From: Vulcanimicrobiota bacterium
GTDB taxonomy: Bacteria > Vulcanimicrobiota > Vulcanimicrobiia > Vulcanimicrobiales > Vulcanimicrobiaceae
NCBI GenBank assembly: GCA_003140215.1
Contig: PLJL01000004.1
Coordinates: 1,209,762 to 1,273,761 of the forward strand
Direction of reading: 5' to 3'
DNA: 64,000 nt
Below the pieces are notes generated by a model. It was not told the DNA's origin, ran no database searches, and saw only the letters and a list, made by a program, of their open reading frames with translations. Below, piece after piece: positions 17,519 through 26,325 of the stretch (position 1 is the first letter of the stretch; every line of letters starts with the position of its first letter). The translations under genes and the position numbers were made by a program.

Positions 17519-18722
17519 GGATCTCGAGCGCCCCTTCGCGCGCGAGCCGCCGCACGAACGCCGTCGCGCTCTCGGCGTCTTCGAACATCTCCAGGTCGGC
17601 GGGAGTGAACGGCTCGCCGCGCGCCACGAAACGCAGTGCATCCTCGAGCGGCGCCGGCATCACCAGCTTGCGATCGCCGAGCACGACCTCGATCGTGCCC
17701 TCGTCGCCGCCACGCACGTCGAACACGTTGCCGGGCCGCAGGAGAACCTGGCTGCGCGCGCCGAGTGCTTCGATGAGCGGCAGCTGCTCGAACTGTCCGA
17801 ACCGGACCGGTGCGCGCGAGGAGCGGAAGCGGTTCGCGACGCGCTCGCCGAGCGCATTCGGATCGCGCGTCTCGAGCCACGTCGCGAGCGCCCGCAGCTT
17901 CGCCGCGACCGCCGGCGCGTGCGCCTCGGCGTCGTTCGCAAATCCGGCCGGCAGCGCTTCGCGAAACTCGACGACGTCCTCCAGGTCCTTGAACGCCTCG
18001 TCGAAGACGTCTTTCCAGGTGTAGCACAGCATCCCGACGGTCAGATGGACGGAGACCTGCGCGGTCGCGATCGCCTCGTGCAAGAAGCCGCGCGGGATGT
18101 AGAGCGACTGGCCGGCGAGCAGCTCCGTCTCGATCACCGACTCCTGCGGAACCGGCACCGTGCGCGAGCGCTGGTGCGGCAGCGGAACGTCGACCGCGCG
18201 CTCGTGGACGTTCCACCGCTTCGAGCCGCCGGTCTGCAGCACGAAGACGTCGTGCGTGTCGTAGTGAACGCCCAGGCCGCGCGCGCCCGGCGGAGAGACG
18301 TACGCGTTGACCTGAACGGGATGCGTGAGCTCGAGCTCCAAGTCGCGCGCGAAGCGCACGACCGGCTCCCAGTAGCGCTGCAGCCCTTGCAGCACGATCG
18401 TCGCGCCGTTCTGGAACGCGTCATACACGCGCCCGGCGTCGATGACGTCGTGCAGCCACTCCGAGCCCAGGCTGACCGTGCGCACGTACGAGCTCGGGGG
18501 CAGCTCCGCGCCGTCCTTGACGAGCCGAACGGCGGGACGGCGCGGAAACGTGCCGGAGAGGATGCGGTCGACGCTCTCGAGCGAGAACAGGTCGCCGAAC
18601 GCCGCATCGTCACGGCGGTCGACCAGGAGCGGCCGCTGCGACCAGATCTCCTCGAAGAACCGCCGGCGGTCGATGCGAACGCAGCGGTCGAGCGCGCGTA
18701 CGGCTCGGTCGCGCGTCAGCAC
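17508..18722 (-). CDS. JmjC/cupin-4 family 2-oxoglutarate oxygenase
   Basis: 404 residues resembling the RoxA/YcfD-type protein hydroxylases, which use Fe(II), O2 and 2-oxoglutarate on Arg, His or related side chains. The iron triad is visible: H153 and D155 in GVHYDTHD, and H215 in IPRGFLHEA. K168 in GSKRW is a candidate oxoglutarate ligand. A C-terminal winged-helix-like region follows, as in RoxA. E. coli RoxA modifies ribosomal protein L16. Here the gene starts (GTG 18722) 6 bases after the stop of a small repeat peptide on the same strand, with no good ribosome-binding site of its own. That implies translational coupling and makes the peptide a candidate substrate. Confidence 0.85.
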   Translation of the reverse strand: MLTRDRAVRALDRCVRIDRRRFFEEIWSQRPLLVDRRDDAAFGDLFSLESVDRILSGTFPRRPAVRLVKDGAELPPSSYVRTVSLGSEWLHDVIDAGRVYDAFQNGATIVLQGLQRYWEPVVRFARDLELELTHPVQVNAYVSPPGARGLGVHYDTHDVFVLQTGGSKRWNVHERAVDVPLPHQRSRTVPVPQESVIETELLAGQSLYIPRGFLHEAIATAQVSVHLTVGMLCYTWKDVFDEAFKDLEDVVEFREALPAGFANDAEAHAPAVAAKLRALATWLETRDPNALGERVANRFRSSRAPVRFGQFEQLPLIEALGARSQVLLRPGNVFDVRGGDEGTIEVVLGDRKLVMPAPLEDALRFVARGEPFTPADLEMFEDAESATAFVRRLAREGALEILSL

Positions 18723-18728
18723 GGCTCG

Positions 18729-18923
18729 TTACGTGTCGTCGCGACCCTGATCGTCGGGCGGCGGCGGTGGTGGACGATCGTCGCGGCCTTGGTCGTCCGG
18801 ACCCGGCGGCGGGGGTGGCGGCGGATCGTCGCGGCCCTGATCGTCCGGCGCGGTGGTGGCCTGCGGCGCATTGGGCCAGATCGTCTTGACGTCGGCGTCG
18901 CTGAAGCGAGTCTTGCTCTGCAT
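18729..18923 (-). CDS. 64-residue repeat peptide, candidate substrate of the JmjC enzyme
   Basis: Residues 1-26 are a non-repetitive, leader-like stretch (MQSKTRFSDADVKTIWPNAP then QATTAP). The rest is three identical DDQGRDD blocks at 27-33, 43-49 and 57-63. They are separated by a run of seven Pro plus GP and by R plus six Pro, ending in T. There is no signal peptide, Cys or membrane segment. GGGAGG (CCTCCC at 18931-18936) lies 7 bases before the ATG, a strong site. It heads a two-gene operon with the JmjC oxygenase. I know of no named family. A ribosomally made, hydroxylated peptide precursor is the inference; a disordered accessory protein is the alternative. Confidence 0.75.
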   Translation of the reverse strand: MQSKTRFSDADVKTIWPNAPQATTAPDDQGRDDPPPPPPPGPDDQGRDDRPPPPPPDDQGRDDT

Positions 18924-19068
18924 GTGCTTTCCTCCCGATCGAGCGGCAGAGGTACGACGTGGAATGGGGGCGTGTGCACTTGGCGCTCACGGGTCGGGTT
19001 CCTCTTTCGACCGAACGAGCTGCCAAGCGGCGAGGATGTGGCGTTCCGCTGAGCGCATTTTCCTCGCC

Positions 19069-20172
19069 ATGATCGGCGAAGCACCCTCACCTATTCGCGC
19101 GCACGAGGCGGACGAGCACGACTTCATCGTGCGCGCGCTTAGCGCCGTCGGCGTGAGCGAGTCCGACGCGGGTGACGTCGCGGACGTGCTCGTGACGGCC
19201 GATCTGCGCGGCGTGGAATCGCACGGGATCGCGCGGCTCGACGTGTTCTACGTGCGCCGCATCGAAGGCGGCGTCGTCAACGCGCGGCCGGCCTACGCGA
19301 CGTTGTGCGACCGCCCGACCCAGTACGCGCTCGACGCCGGCAACGGGCTCGGTCACCCGGCCGGCGTCTTTGCGATGCGCAAGGCGATCGACAAGGCGCG
19401 CCAACACGGCCTCGCGTTTGCGACCGTCCGCAACTCCAATCACTACGGCATCGCAGCCTACTACGCGATGCTGGCGCTCGAGCACGATTGCATCGGCCTG
19501 TCGATGACGAACTCGACGCACCTGACGGTGCCGACGTTCGGGGCCCAGAAAACCCAAGGGACCAACCCGATCTCGGTCGCGATCCCGGCCCACGGGCACG
19601 CGCCGTACGTGCTCGACATGTCGACGAGCGGCGTGACGTTCGGGCGGCTCGAGGTGAGCGAGCGCAAAGGCAAGCTGCTCAAGCCGGGTTGGGCCGTCGG
19701 CGCCGACGGGCGCGAGACGCTCGATCCGACGACGGCGATGACGGTCGGCGCGCTGCTGCCGCTGGGCGGCTACGGCACCGAGGGCGGCGGGCACAAAGGC
19801 TACGGGCTCGGCGCGCTCGTCGAGATCCTGTGCGGCGTGCTCTCGGGCGGGATGTTCGGCACCGCTCTGGGGCTCGACGAACGCGGCATGCACGGCGGAA
19901 CGGTGGCCCACTTCTTCGGCGCGTTCCGCATCGACGCGCTGCGCGACGTCAAGGACTTCGAGCGCGACGTCGCCCGCGAGCTGCAAACGTTCGAGCAAAG
20001 CGCGCCGGTGCCGGGCGTGGAGAGCGTCGTCACCGCCGGTGAACCCGAGCGTGCGAACACGGAGCGCTATCGCCGCGAGGGCGTGCCGATCGATCCGAAG
20101 GTCTGGGACGGACTCGACGCGATGGCCGAGCGCTTGGGCCTCGAGAAGTTGGAGCGCTTTACCGTCGGCTGA
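19069..20172 (+). CDS. Malate/L-lactate (Ldh2) family NAD(P)-dependent dehydrogenase
   Basis: 367 residues of the Ldh2/ComC/YlbC oxidoreductase family, which lacks a Rossmann fold and reduces 2-oxoacids such as pyruvate, sulfopyruvate or ureidoglycolate-type substrates. The proposed acid-base His lies in NSNHYGIAAYYA. RGVESHGIARL near the N-terminus and GTNPISVAIP, LDMSTSGVTFGR and GGGHKGYGL are family motifs. The substrate cannot be named. ATG 19069 has no clear ribosome-binding site and an in-frame ATG at 19039 is possible. The 145 bases back to the divergent repeat-peptide start must hold both promoters. Confidence 0.87.
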   Translation: MIGEAPSPIRAHEADEHDFIVRALSAVGVSESDAGDVADVLVTADLRGVESHGIARLDVFYVRRIEGGVVNARPAYATLCDRPTQYALDAGNGLGHPAGVFAMRKAIDKARQHGLAFATVRNSNHYGIAAYYAMLALEHDCIGLSMTNSTHLTVPTFGAQKTQGTNPISVAIPAHGHAPYVLDMSTSGVTFGRLEVSERKGKLLKPGWAVGADGRETLDPTTAMTVGALLPLGGYGTEGGGHKGYGLGALVEILCGVLSGGMFGTALGLDERGMHGGTVAHFFGAFRIDALRDVKDFERDVARELQTFEQSAPVPGVESVVTAGEPERANTERYRREGVPIDPKVWDGLDAMAERLGLEKLERFTVG

Positions 20173-20196
20173 CGGCGCGAGACCCCCTTGGCGGGA

Positions 20197-20532
20197 TTAC
20201 ATGTCGATGCGGCAAAAGCTCGGGTCGTGTAGGTCATGCAGACCGAACGCCGCGGCGGCGGTCACAGCGCCGAGCGCCAGAACGCAACACCCGATGCGCC
20301 AGCCGCGAAGCGGAAATTCACCGCGCCAGAGGCCCACGGCTAGCGCCGCGACGCCGAGGCCGAGCGCAGCGAGCGGCAAGGCCGCGAACGCGGCGAAGAA
20401 AGCCATGAACATTGCGTGGTTCGGGCTGCAACGCAGGGCATCGACCAGCAGCAGGGCGGCGTAACCGGCGGCCGGTACAGCTACCGCCGCCCCTCCCGCC
20501 GCGGCCCATGGCTTCGATCTCGATTGCATCAT
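20197..20532 (-). CDS. Small integral membrane protein
   Basis: About 111 residues, with three or four hydrophobic stretches (AAVAVPAAGYAALLL, AMFMAFFAAFAALPLAALGLGVAALAVGL, CCVLALGAVTAAAA) and a short tail with HDLHD and a Cys. The ATG is doubled (20532 and 20529), with AGGA about 7 bases upstream. I recognise no family. It sits convergent to the Ldh2 gene and upstream of it lies a DUF1275 gene on the same strand. Confidence 0.6.
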   Translation of the reverse strand: MMQSRSKPWAAAGGAAVAVPAAGYAALLLVDALRCSPNHAMFMAFFAAFAALPLAALGLGVAALAVGLWRGEFPLRGWRIGCCVLALGAVTAAAAFGLHDLHDPSFCRIDM

Positions 20533-20575
20533 GGGAGCATCCTAGCACCGCGCCGCCGCCGCGTCGTCCGTAGTT

Positions 20576-21271
20576 CTACCGACTCGCTTGCGCGCCGCGG
20601 AACGTTCCGCGGGAGAGGACGCCGGTGAGCACCAGCAGCACCAGCGTCAGAACCAGTGCGGCAGCAATGCCACTGCGCAGGACGCACAGTCCGCCGGCGA
20701 ACGCGCCGAGCAGCATCGAGCCGACCGCCAGCAAGCGCCATTGCAAGCGCGGGTTGGTGCCGCCGGCAAGGGTCGAGTCGGCCGCGATCGCGGTGATGGT
20801 CATGGTCAGGACGGTCGTCGTGAGATCGGGGATGCCGATGCGGCGCGCCGAGGCGTTCTGCACGCCCATCGCCAGCGCGAGCAGCGCGATCACCACATCG
20901 CGATGGATGTCGTCGAGCTTCCCGGCCGCGCTGATGACGACGGCGAGCGCCATCGCGACGAGCACGATCTTGATGACCGTCGCGACACCGATCAGCCGCC
21001 CGTCGTGGGCGGCGAAACGCAGCGCGAGCCGGCCGCCGGCGACCGAACCCACCAGAAACGCGCCCATCGCGGTGAGCGTCGCGCGCAGTGAGATCTCGGC
21101 GGCGCCGGCGGCGGCGAAGCCGAGAAACACGACGTTCCCGGTCATGTTGACCACGAAGACGTGGCCCAGCGCGAGGTAGCTCACCGCATCGACGGTACCG
21201 GCAACGACGGTGAGCAGCAGCAGGAGATAGGGAAGAATGCGGTCGTTCGAAGGCCTCACCGCGTTAGGCAT
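20576..21271 (-). CDS. DUF1275 (YoaK) family membrane protein
   Basis: 231 residues and six or so membrane helices. The first carries the family signature VDAVSYLALGHVFVVNMTGNVVFLG, followed by GVQNASARRIGIPDLTTTVLTMT. DUF1275 proteins are inner-membrane proteins of unknown activity. The gene overlaps the upstream flavin monooxygenase gene by 8 bases, so they are co-translated. Confidence 0.88.
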   Translation of the reverse strand: MPNAVRPSNDRILPYLLLLLTVVAGTVDAVSYLALGHVFVVNMTGNVVFLGFAAAGAAEISLRATLTAMGAFLVGSVAGGRLALRFAAHDGRLIGVATVIKIVLVAMALAVVISAAGKLDDIHRDVVIALLALAMGVQNASARRIGIPDLTTTVLTMTITAIAADSTLAGGTNPRLQWRLLAVGSMLLGAFAGGLCVLRSGIAAALVLTLVLLVLTGVLSRGTFRGAQASR

Positions 21272-22496
21272 TTCGCGGGGCGGTGAGCTCGGGCGTGTGC
21301 ACGTGCTCGGGACGCACGCCGACGCCGATGAAGAGCGCCGGGAAGCGTTGCAGGTACGGGAAGCGCCGCAACAGCCGGACCGGCCAGGGGGCGCGCAGCG
21401 GCGCGGTGCTGCGCAGGACGGCGCCGAAGATGCGGGTCTGTGCGAAGACTTGGAACGCTTGCGTCACCCGGATCGGAAACTCGCGGCGGCGCTGGAGTTG
21501 GGCTAGGTCGCGCTCCGCCACGGTGCCGTCACGCAGCGGTGCGGCCAAGATGTTCGCGGCGGCGACCGCGTCCTGGATGGCCAGGTTGATGCCGACCCCG
21601 CCGATCGGGGACATGGCGTGCGCGGCGTCGCCGATGCACAACAGTCCTGGACGATACCAGCGCCGCAAGCGGTCCACCGTGACGGTGAGGAGCTTGACGT
21701 CGTCCCAGTCGCGTAGCGCGTCGATGCGGTCGGCCATGAACGGGGCGATCGCCACGATGTCCGCGCGCAGCGCGTCCAGACCGCGCTGCCGCAGCGCCTC
21801 GAATCCGCCCTTGGGGATCACGTAGGCGCACTGCCAGTACTCACCGCGGTCCAGCGTCACGAAGACTTTGCCCGCGTTGATCCGCCCCAGGGTCGACTTG
21901 GGATCGCCGGGATGTTGCGGCAGCCTCATCCAGAGCACGTCGATCGGGGCGCCGAGGTCCTCGACGCGCAGACCGGCCTGCTCGCGCACCGTCGAACGCC
22001 GGCCGTCGGCGCCGATCACGAGGCCGGCTCGGATCTCCAGCGGACCGTCCGGGGTCGCCGCGCGAACGCCGACGATCACGCCGGCTTCCTCGACGAGCTC
22101 CGTCACCTCGGCGCGCATGCGCAGGTGGAAGGCCGGATAGCGCCGCGCGTGCTCCTCGAGGAAGTTCAAGAAGTCCCACTGCGGCATGAGCACGATGAAC
22201 TTGCAGGCGACGTTGAGCCCGCTGAAGTCGGCCATGGTGATGGCGTCGTCGCCGATGAGCCCGCCGATGCGCGGCAGCTCCTGGTGCGGCCGCTTGAGGA
22301 ACTCCTCGAGCAGCCCCAGCTCGGCCATCACCTGCAACGTCGACGGGTGGACCGTATCGCCCCGAAAGTCGCGCAAGAAGTCGGCGTGCTTCTCCAGGAC
22401 GACGATCTCGACGCCGGCGCGCGCCAACAGGTAGCCCAGCATCATCCCGGCAGGCCCGCCGCCGGCGATGCAGCAGCGCACCCGCATCGTCTCCAC
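21264..22496 (-). CDS. FAD-dependent monooxygenase (PHBH/UbiH-like)
   Basis: 410 residues of the group A flavoprotein monooxygenases that hydroxylate aromatic or other substrates with NAD(P)H and O2. The dinucleotide-binding motif is GGGPAGMMLGYLLARAG at about 12-28, and the DG motif is GADGRRSTVRE. The GD motif is CIGDAAHAMSPIGGVGINLAIQD near 290. The substrate is unknown. Start ATG 22496 (an in-frame ATG at 22487 is possible). It shares a 68-base divergent region with the thiolase gene and runs into the DUF1275 gene. Confidence 0.87.
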   Translation of the reverse strand: METMRVRCCIAGGGPAGMMLGYLLARAGVEIVVLEKHADFLRDFRGDTVHPSTLQVMAELGLLEEFLKRPHQELPRIGGLIGDDAITMADFSGLNVACKFIVLMPQWDFLNFLEEHARRYPAFHLRMRAEVTELVEEAGVIVGVRAATPDGPLEIRAGLVIGADGRRSTVREQAGLRVEDLGAPIDVLWMRLPQHPGDPKSTLGRINAGKVFVTLDRGEYWQCAYVIPKGGFEALRQRGLDALRADIVAIAPFMADRIDALRDWDDVKLLTVTVDRLRRWYRPGLLCIGDAAHAMSPIGGVGINLAIQDAVAAANILAAPLRDGTVAERDLAQLQRRREFPIRVTQAFQVFAQTRIFGAVLRSTAPLRAPWPVRLLRRFPYLQRFPALFIGVGVRPEHVHTPELTAPRNA

Positions 22497-22564
22497 GGCC
22501 AGCCCCTTCGCCGTCCTGCTGGGCGGCCGCTCCTAGGCGCGACGGCCGAGCGCGCGAGCGTGTT

Positions 22565-23767
22565 ATGGATGATATGGCCGAAGCTGTAATCGTCGACGCG
22601 CTGCGCACGCCCATGGGGCGTTATGGCGGCGCTCTAGCGCCCGTTCGCCCCGACGACCTGGGGTCGTACGCGATTCGGGCGCTCGTCGAGCGCACCGGCG
22701 TCGACCCGGCCACGCTCGACGACGTCTTTTGGGGCGCCGCCAACCAAGCGGGTGAGGACTGCCGAAACGTCGCGCGCATGGCGTCGCTACTCGCCGGGCT
22801 GCCCACCAGCGTCCCCGGAACGACGCTCAACCGGCTGTGCGGCAGCGGGCTGCAGGCGCTCAACTCGGCCTACCACGCGATCGCCGCGGGGGTGATCGAC
22901 ATCGCCATCGCCGGCGGCGCCGAGTCGATGACGCGCGCGCCGTTCGTCATCCTCAAGGCGGAGAAGGCCTACGACCGCGCGCCCGACATCCACGACACCA
23001 CGCTGGGCAACCGGATGCTTAACCCTCGGCTGGCCGCGATGTATCCGCCCATCTCGCTGGGGGAGACTGCCGAGAAGGTCGCTGCGGAGTTCCACGTCAC
23101 GCGCGACGACCAGGACGAGTTCGCGTACGAGAGCCAGATGAAGTGCAAGGCCGCGATGGAGGCCGGTCGCTTCGACGCCGAGCTCGTCCCGGTGCACGTC
23201 GAGCACGGGAAGCAGCGCTACGACCTGTGCGTGGACGAACCGCCGCGGCCCGACACGACGCGCGAGTCGCTAGCCAAGCTCAAGGCCGCCTTCAAGGCCG
23301 ACGGAACGGTGACCGCCGGCAACGCTTCGCCTCTCAACGACGGCGCCGCGGCGCTGCTCATCTGCAGCGCCGCAGCCGCGCACCACAACGGCTGGCAGCC
23401 GCTGGCGCGCGTGGTGACGTCGGCGACGTTCGGCGTCGATCCGAGCGTGATGGGGATCGGCCCGATCGGCGCGACGCGCAAGGCGCTCGAGCGCGCCAAG
23501 TTGACCGTCGACGACCTCGATCTGGTCGAGCTCAACGAAGCCTTCGCAGCGCAGAGCGTCGCCTGCGTCAAGGCGCTCGAGATCGATCCGAGCATCGTCA
23601 ACGTCAACGGCGGTGCGATTGCGCTGGGTCACCCGCTAGGCTGTAGCGGGGCGCGCATCGCGACGACCTTGCTGCACGAGCTCAAGCGCCGCGGCGGTCG
23701 CTACGGCCTTGCGACGATGTGCATCGGCATGGGCCAAGGGATCGCCACGATCTTCGAACGGGTGTAG
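22565..23767 (+). CDS. Acetyl-CoA C-acyltransferase (thiolase)
   Basis: 400 residues, full-length thiolase. The nucleophilic Cys lies in NRLCGSGLQA near 90. The His of NVNGGAIALGHPLGCSGAR and the second Cys in CIGMGQG complete the active site. It may act in beta-oxidation, ketoadipyl-CoA cleavage or acetoacetyl-CoA synthesis. Sequence alone does not separate these, though the PaaK and enoyl-CoA hydratase genes nearby make a degradative role likely. Starts at 22565 or 22574. Confidence 0.92.
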   Translation: MDDMAEAVIVDALRTPMGRYGGALAPVRPDDLGSYAIRALVERTGVDPATLDDVFWGAANQAGEDCRNVARMASLLAGLPTSVPGTTLNRLCGSGLQALNSAYHAIAAGVIDIAIAGGAESMTRAPFVILKAEKAYDRAPDIHDTTLGNRMLNPRLAAMYPPISLGETAEKVAAEFHVTRDDQDEFAYESQMKCKAAMEAGRFDAELVPVHVEHGKQRYDLCVDEPPRPDTTRESLAKLKAAFKADGTVTAGNASPLNDGAAALLICSAAAAHHNGWQPLARVVTSATFGVDPSVMGIGPIGATRKALERAKLTVDDLDLVELNEAFAAQSVACVKALEIDPSIVNVNGGAIALGHPLGCSGARIATTLLHELKRRGGRYGLATMCIGMGQGIATIFERV

Positions 23768-23785
23768 AGCCGCGACACGGGGGAC

Positions 23786-24583
23786 CTAGAAGATCGGCGT
23801 GTCCTTGAGGCCGTGGGCGTCGAACGTACGCCGCAGGAAGCCGCCGGTCTTCGCGTTGTCGAGGAATGCGCTCGCATAGGCGAGTGCGTTGGGCTTCCCG
23901 AGCGGAACCGCGACCGCGGTCTTGGTCTGCTGAAACGCGCCCGGCAAGACTCGCGAGCCGGGGATGCGCGCCGACAGCGGTACGAGCTGGTCGCGCAAGT
24001 TGGCGAACGCGTCGATCTGGCCTGTGTTCAACAGCGCGATGATCTCGTCGACGCTCTGGTACCCGACCACCGGGGTGTTCTTGAGCACCCGCGCTGCGCC
24101 GCGCATCGTCGTGGTGTTCGCGACCGCCCCCACCTTCATGCCGGGCTGATCGAGCTGCTCGGCCGTTTGCACCGCCAAGCCGGCGCGCACCAGGTAGGTC
24201 GCGTCGGCGGCGTGGTAGATCGGCCCGAAGGCCAACTTCTTGGCCCGCTCCGCATCGATGGGGACGAACGTCAGATCCCATTCCCCCTTGGCGGCGGCAT
24301 CGGTGATCTGTCCGGAGTTCTCGTACATCACGTAGTCGACCGGAACACCGAGCCGCCGGGCCATCTCCGCGCCGAGATCGACCGGCACTCCGGTCGGCTT
24401 TCCGGCCGCGTCTTTCGCCGACCAAAACGGCCCGCCCAGGGAGCTCATCGCGATCGCGACGCGCAGGTGCCCCGAAGGCGCGAGCTCGTCCTTGGCAGCG
24501 TCGGCCCTGGCAGCCGCCGGGAGGACGAGCAGGGCGAACAGGAACGGTGTTGCGATGCGCGCCAGGGCGCCGATGCGTTTCAT
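23786..24583 (-). CDS. Periplasmic amino-acid-type substrate-binding protein
   Basis: 265 residues. The signal peptide covers about 1-26 (IATPFLFALLVLPAAARA). Then a family 3 solute-binding fold: HLRVAIAMSSLGGPFWS, GVPVDLGAEMARRLG, GEWDLTFVPIDAERAKKLAFGPIYH and QIDAFANLRDQL. ATG 24583 is followed at once by the signal peptide, while the frame further out lies inside the next gene. No permease or ATPase is adjacent, so it is an orphan binding protein or works with a transporter elsewhere. Confidence 0.85.
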   Translation of the reverse strand: MKRIGALARIATPFLFALLVLPAAARADAAKDELAPSGHLRVAIAMSSLGGPFWSAKDAAGKPTGVPVDLGAEMARRLGVPVDYVMYENSGQITDAAAKGEWDLTFVPIDAERAKKLAFGPIYHAADATYLVRAGLAVQTAEQLDQPGMKVGAVANTTTMRGAARVLKNTPVVGYQSVDEIIALLNTGQIDAFANLRDQLVPLSARIPGSRVLPGAFQQTKTAVAVPLGKPNALAYASAFLDNAKTGGFLRRTFDAHGLKDTPIF

Positions 24584-24588
24584 CGCGA

Positions 24589-25509
24589 TCACGTACGCGT
24601 GTTGCAAGCGCTTGCGATCACGCTGTTGCCGGCGATCGTGCCGCCCGCGGCGGCCAGGGCCTGCAGCACGGACTGGATCGTGGCGCTCATGTTGGGGCCG
24701 CGGCCGGTGCTGAACTTCGACTCGTCGGTCGCGATCGCGCCGCACTTGTTGTCGGCGCCGTAGAGGCGCACCACGGGTTTGCACCCCGGCGCGCCCTTTG
24801 CGAGTTGGGTGCAGGCGAGCATCGCCGCGAAGTCGGCGTCGGACTGCGAGGTGGCGTCGGTGCTGACGCCGTACGCCGTGCGCGACCCCGGGATCCAGGC
24901 GATCGTTCCGAACGCCACGCCGCTGGCCCCGACGCTTCCGCCGATGGCGGTTGCTCCGCCGATGTTCACCGCGGGAGCGGCGCCGGGCGTAGGGGTCGCG
25001 CCGACCGGCGCGGCCGCGACGTGGCCTCCGCCGTTGTCGAAGGCTCGAACGAAGGCGTCGCCTTTCTTCCAGCGCGTCCCGTCCTCGAAGATCACGTCGG
25101 TGACGTCGATCTTCTCGAGGGTCGGTTTGTTGGTCGTCCCCGCGACGCGGTCGACGCAGTTGTTGAACGAGTCGCTGTTCCCGCCGAGCAGATCCATCTT
25201 GCCCTCGATGAGGATCCCCGGGCCGAACGATCCGGACCGCTCGAGTACCGCGTCTCGCATCGGCCGGTCGAACGAGTCGTCGAACTCGAAGGTGACCCGC
25301 ACCCGCGAGGCGGCCTTGTTTGAAACGTTACGGAAGTTCACGCACAGCCGAACGGTGCCGTCGCTGTTGAAGAACACCGACGAACGGGTGACCGCGATCG
25401 GGCTGTTGGCGCTCAGATTGCGCCACGGCACGGTATTGTCGAACTCCGCCGATACGGCGATGGGCGCCAAGAAAAGCACGCACAGACAAAAGGCGATGAA
25501 GGTCCTCAT
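24589..25509 (-). CDS. Secreted protein with C-terminal DUF4189-like domain
   Basis: 306 residues with a signal peptide at about 1-21 (TFIAFCLCVLFLAPIAVSA). Residues 35-135 form a beta-rich domain (VFFNSDGTVRLCVNFRNVSNKAASRVRVTFEF) that I cannot name. After a Gly/Ala/Pro linker the last 110 residues match the DUF4189 pattern: FGTIAWIPGSRTAYGVSTD, ADFAAMLACTQLA, CKPVVRLYG, CGAIATDES and paired cysteines. It lies 5 bases upstream of the binding-protein gene. Function is unknown; the architecture suggests an envelope protein. Confidence 0.75.
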   Translation of the reverse strand: MRTFIAFCLCVLFLAPIAVSAEFDNTVPWRNLSANSPIAVTRSSVFFNSDGTVRLCVNFRNVSNKAASRVRVTFEFDDSFDRPMRDAVLERSGSFGPGILIEGKMDLLGGNSDSFNNCVDRVAGTTNKPTLEKIDVTDVIFEDGTRWKKGDAFVRAFDNGGGHVAAAPVGATPTPGAAPAVNIGGATAIGGSVGASGVAFGTIAWIPGSRTAYGVSTDATSQSDADFAAMLACTQLAKGAPGCKPVVRLYGADNKCGAIATDESKFSTGRGPNMSATIQSVLQALAAAGGTIAGNSVIASACNTRT

Positions 25510-25521
25510 GGCGGCTCATTT

Positions 25522-26325
25522 TCAGGACCGGTAGCCATTCCCTTCGCGCGTCGCCTTGGCGCGCTCGGCCGGGAAGGCGCGCGCGCGAACGTCCCCCGCG
25601 TACGCCCGCAAGGCGTTGGTCGTGGCCGCGCCCAGCTCCGCGTACCGCTTCGCGAACGGGGGCGCATCCGGGTAGAGGCCGAGCACGTCGTGGAGGACGA
25701 GCACCTGCCCGTCGCAGCCCGGGCCGCTGCCGATTCCGATCGTCGGTATGGGGATGCGCGCGGTGATCTCGGCGGCGATCGAGTCCTCGACCATCTCGAG
25801 CACGACCGCGAACGCGCCCGCGGCGGCGACCGCGTCGGCATCGGCGAGGAGCCGGTCGCGCTCGCGCTTGAGGCGGAATCCGCTGCCCAGCGATGCCGTC
25901 TGCGGGAGCACGCCGATGTGCGCGCACACCGGGATCCCGGCACCGGCGATAGCGCAGATACGCGCCGCCGCGCTCGCGCCGCCCTCGAGCTTCACCGAAG
26001 TCGCGGCGCCGCGTTTGACCAGCTCGCTCGAGCTCGCGATCGCAAGTTCGTCGGATGCTTCGTACGTTCCGAACGGCAGATCCACCATGATGTGCGCTCG
26101 TTGGGTGCCGCGCGCAACCGCGGCGCCGTGACGGATCATGTCGCCGAGCTCGACGTGCACGGTCGAGTCGAACCCCAGCACCACCATGCCCAACGAGTCG
26201 CCGACGAGGATGACGTCGATCCCGGCCTCTTCGGCGCACCGTGAGAACGGTGCGTCGTAGGCGGTGATGACCGGGAACGCGGCGCCCTTGCGCGTCGCGA
26301 TCTCCGCCGCGGTGGGGCGCTTCAC
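25522..26325 (-). CDS. panB: 3-methyl-2-oxobutanoate hydroxymethyltransferase
   Basis: 267 residues. It adds a hydroxymethyl group from methylenetetrahydrofolate to 2-oxoisovalerate, the first pantothenate step. Visible motifs are ITAYDAPFSRCAEEAGID, the metal/substrate site VGDSLGMVVLGFDST, KLEGG, CAHIGVLPQ and the catalytic-Glu region VLEMVEDSIAAEI. IGIGSGPGCDGQVLVLHDVLG is diagnostic. GTG 26325 overlaps the PanE stop by 4 bases, so both pantoate-forming enzymes are co-translated. Confidence 0.93.
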   Translation of the reverse strand: MKRPTAAEIATRKGAAFPVITAYDAPFSRCAEEAGIDVILVGDSLGMVVLGFDSTVHVELGDMIRHGAAVARGTQRAHIMVDLPFGTYEASDELAIASSSELVKRGAATSVKLEGGASAAARICAIAGAGIPVCAHIGVLPQTASLGSGFRLKRERDRLLADADAVAAAGAFAVVLEMVEDSIAAEITARIPIPTIGIGSGPGCDGQVLVLHDVLGLYPDAPPFAKRYAELGAATTNALRAYAGDVRARAFPAERAKATREGNGYRS

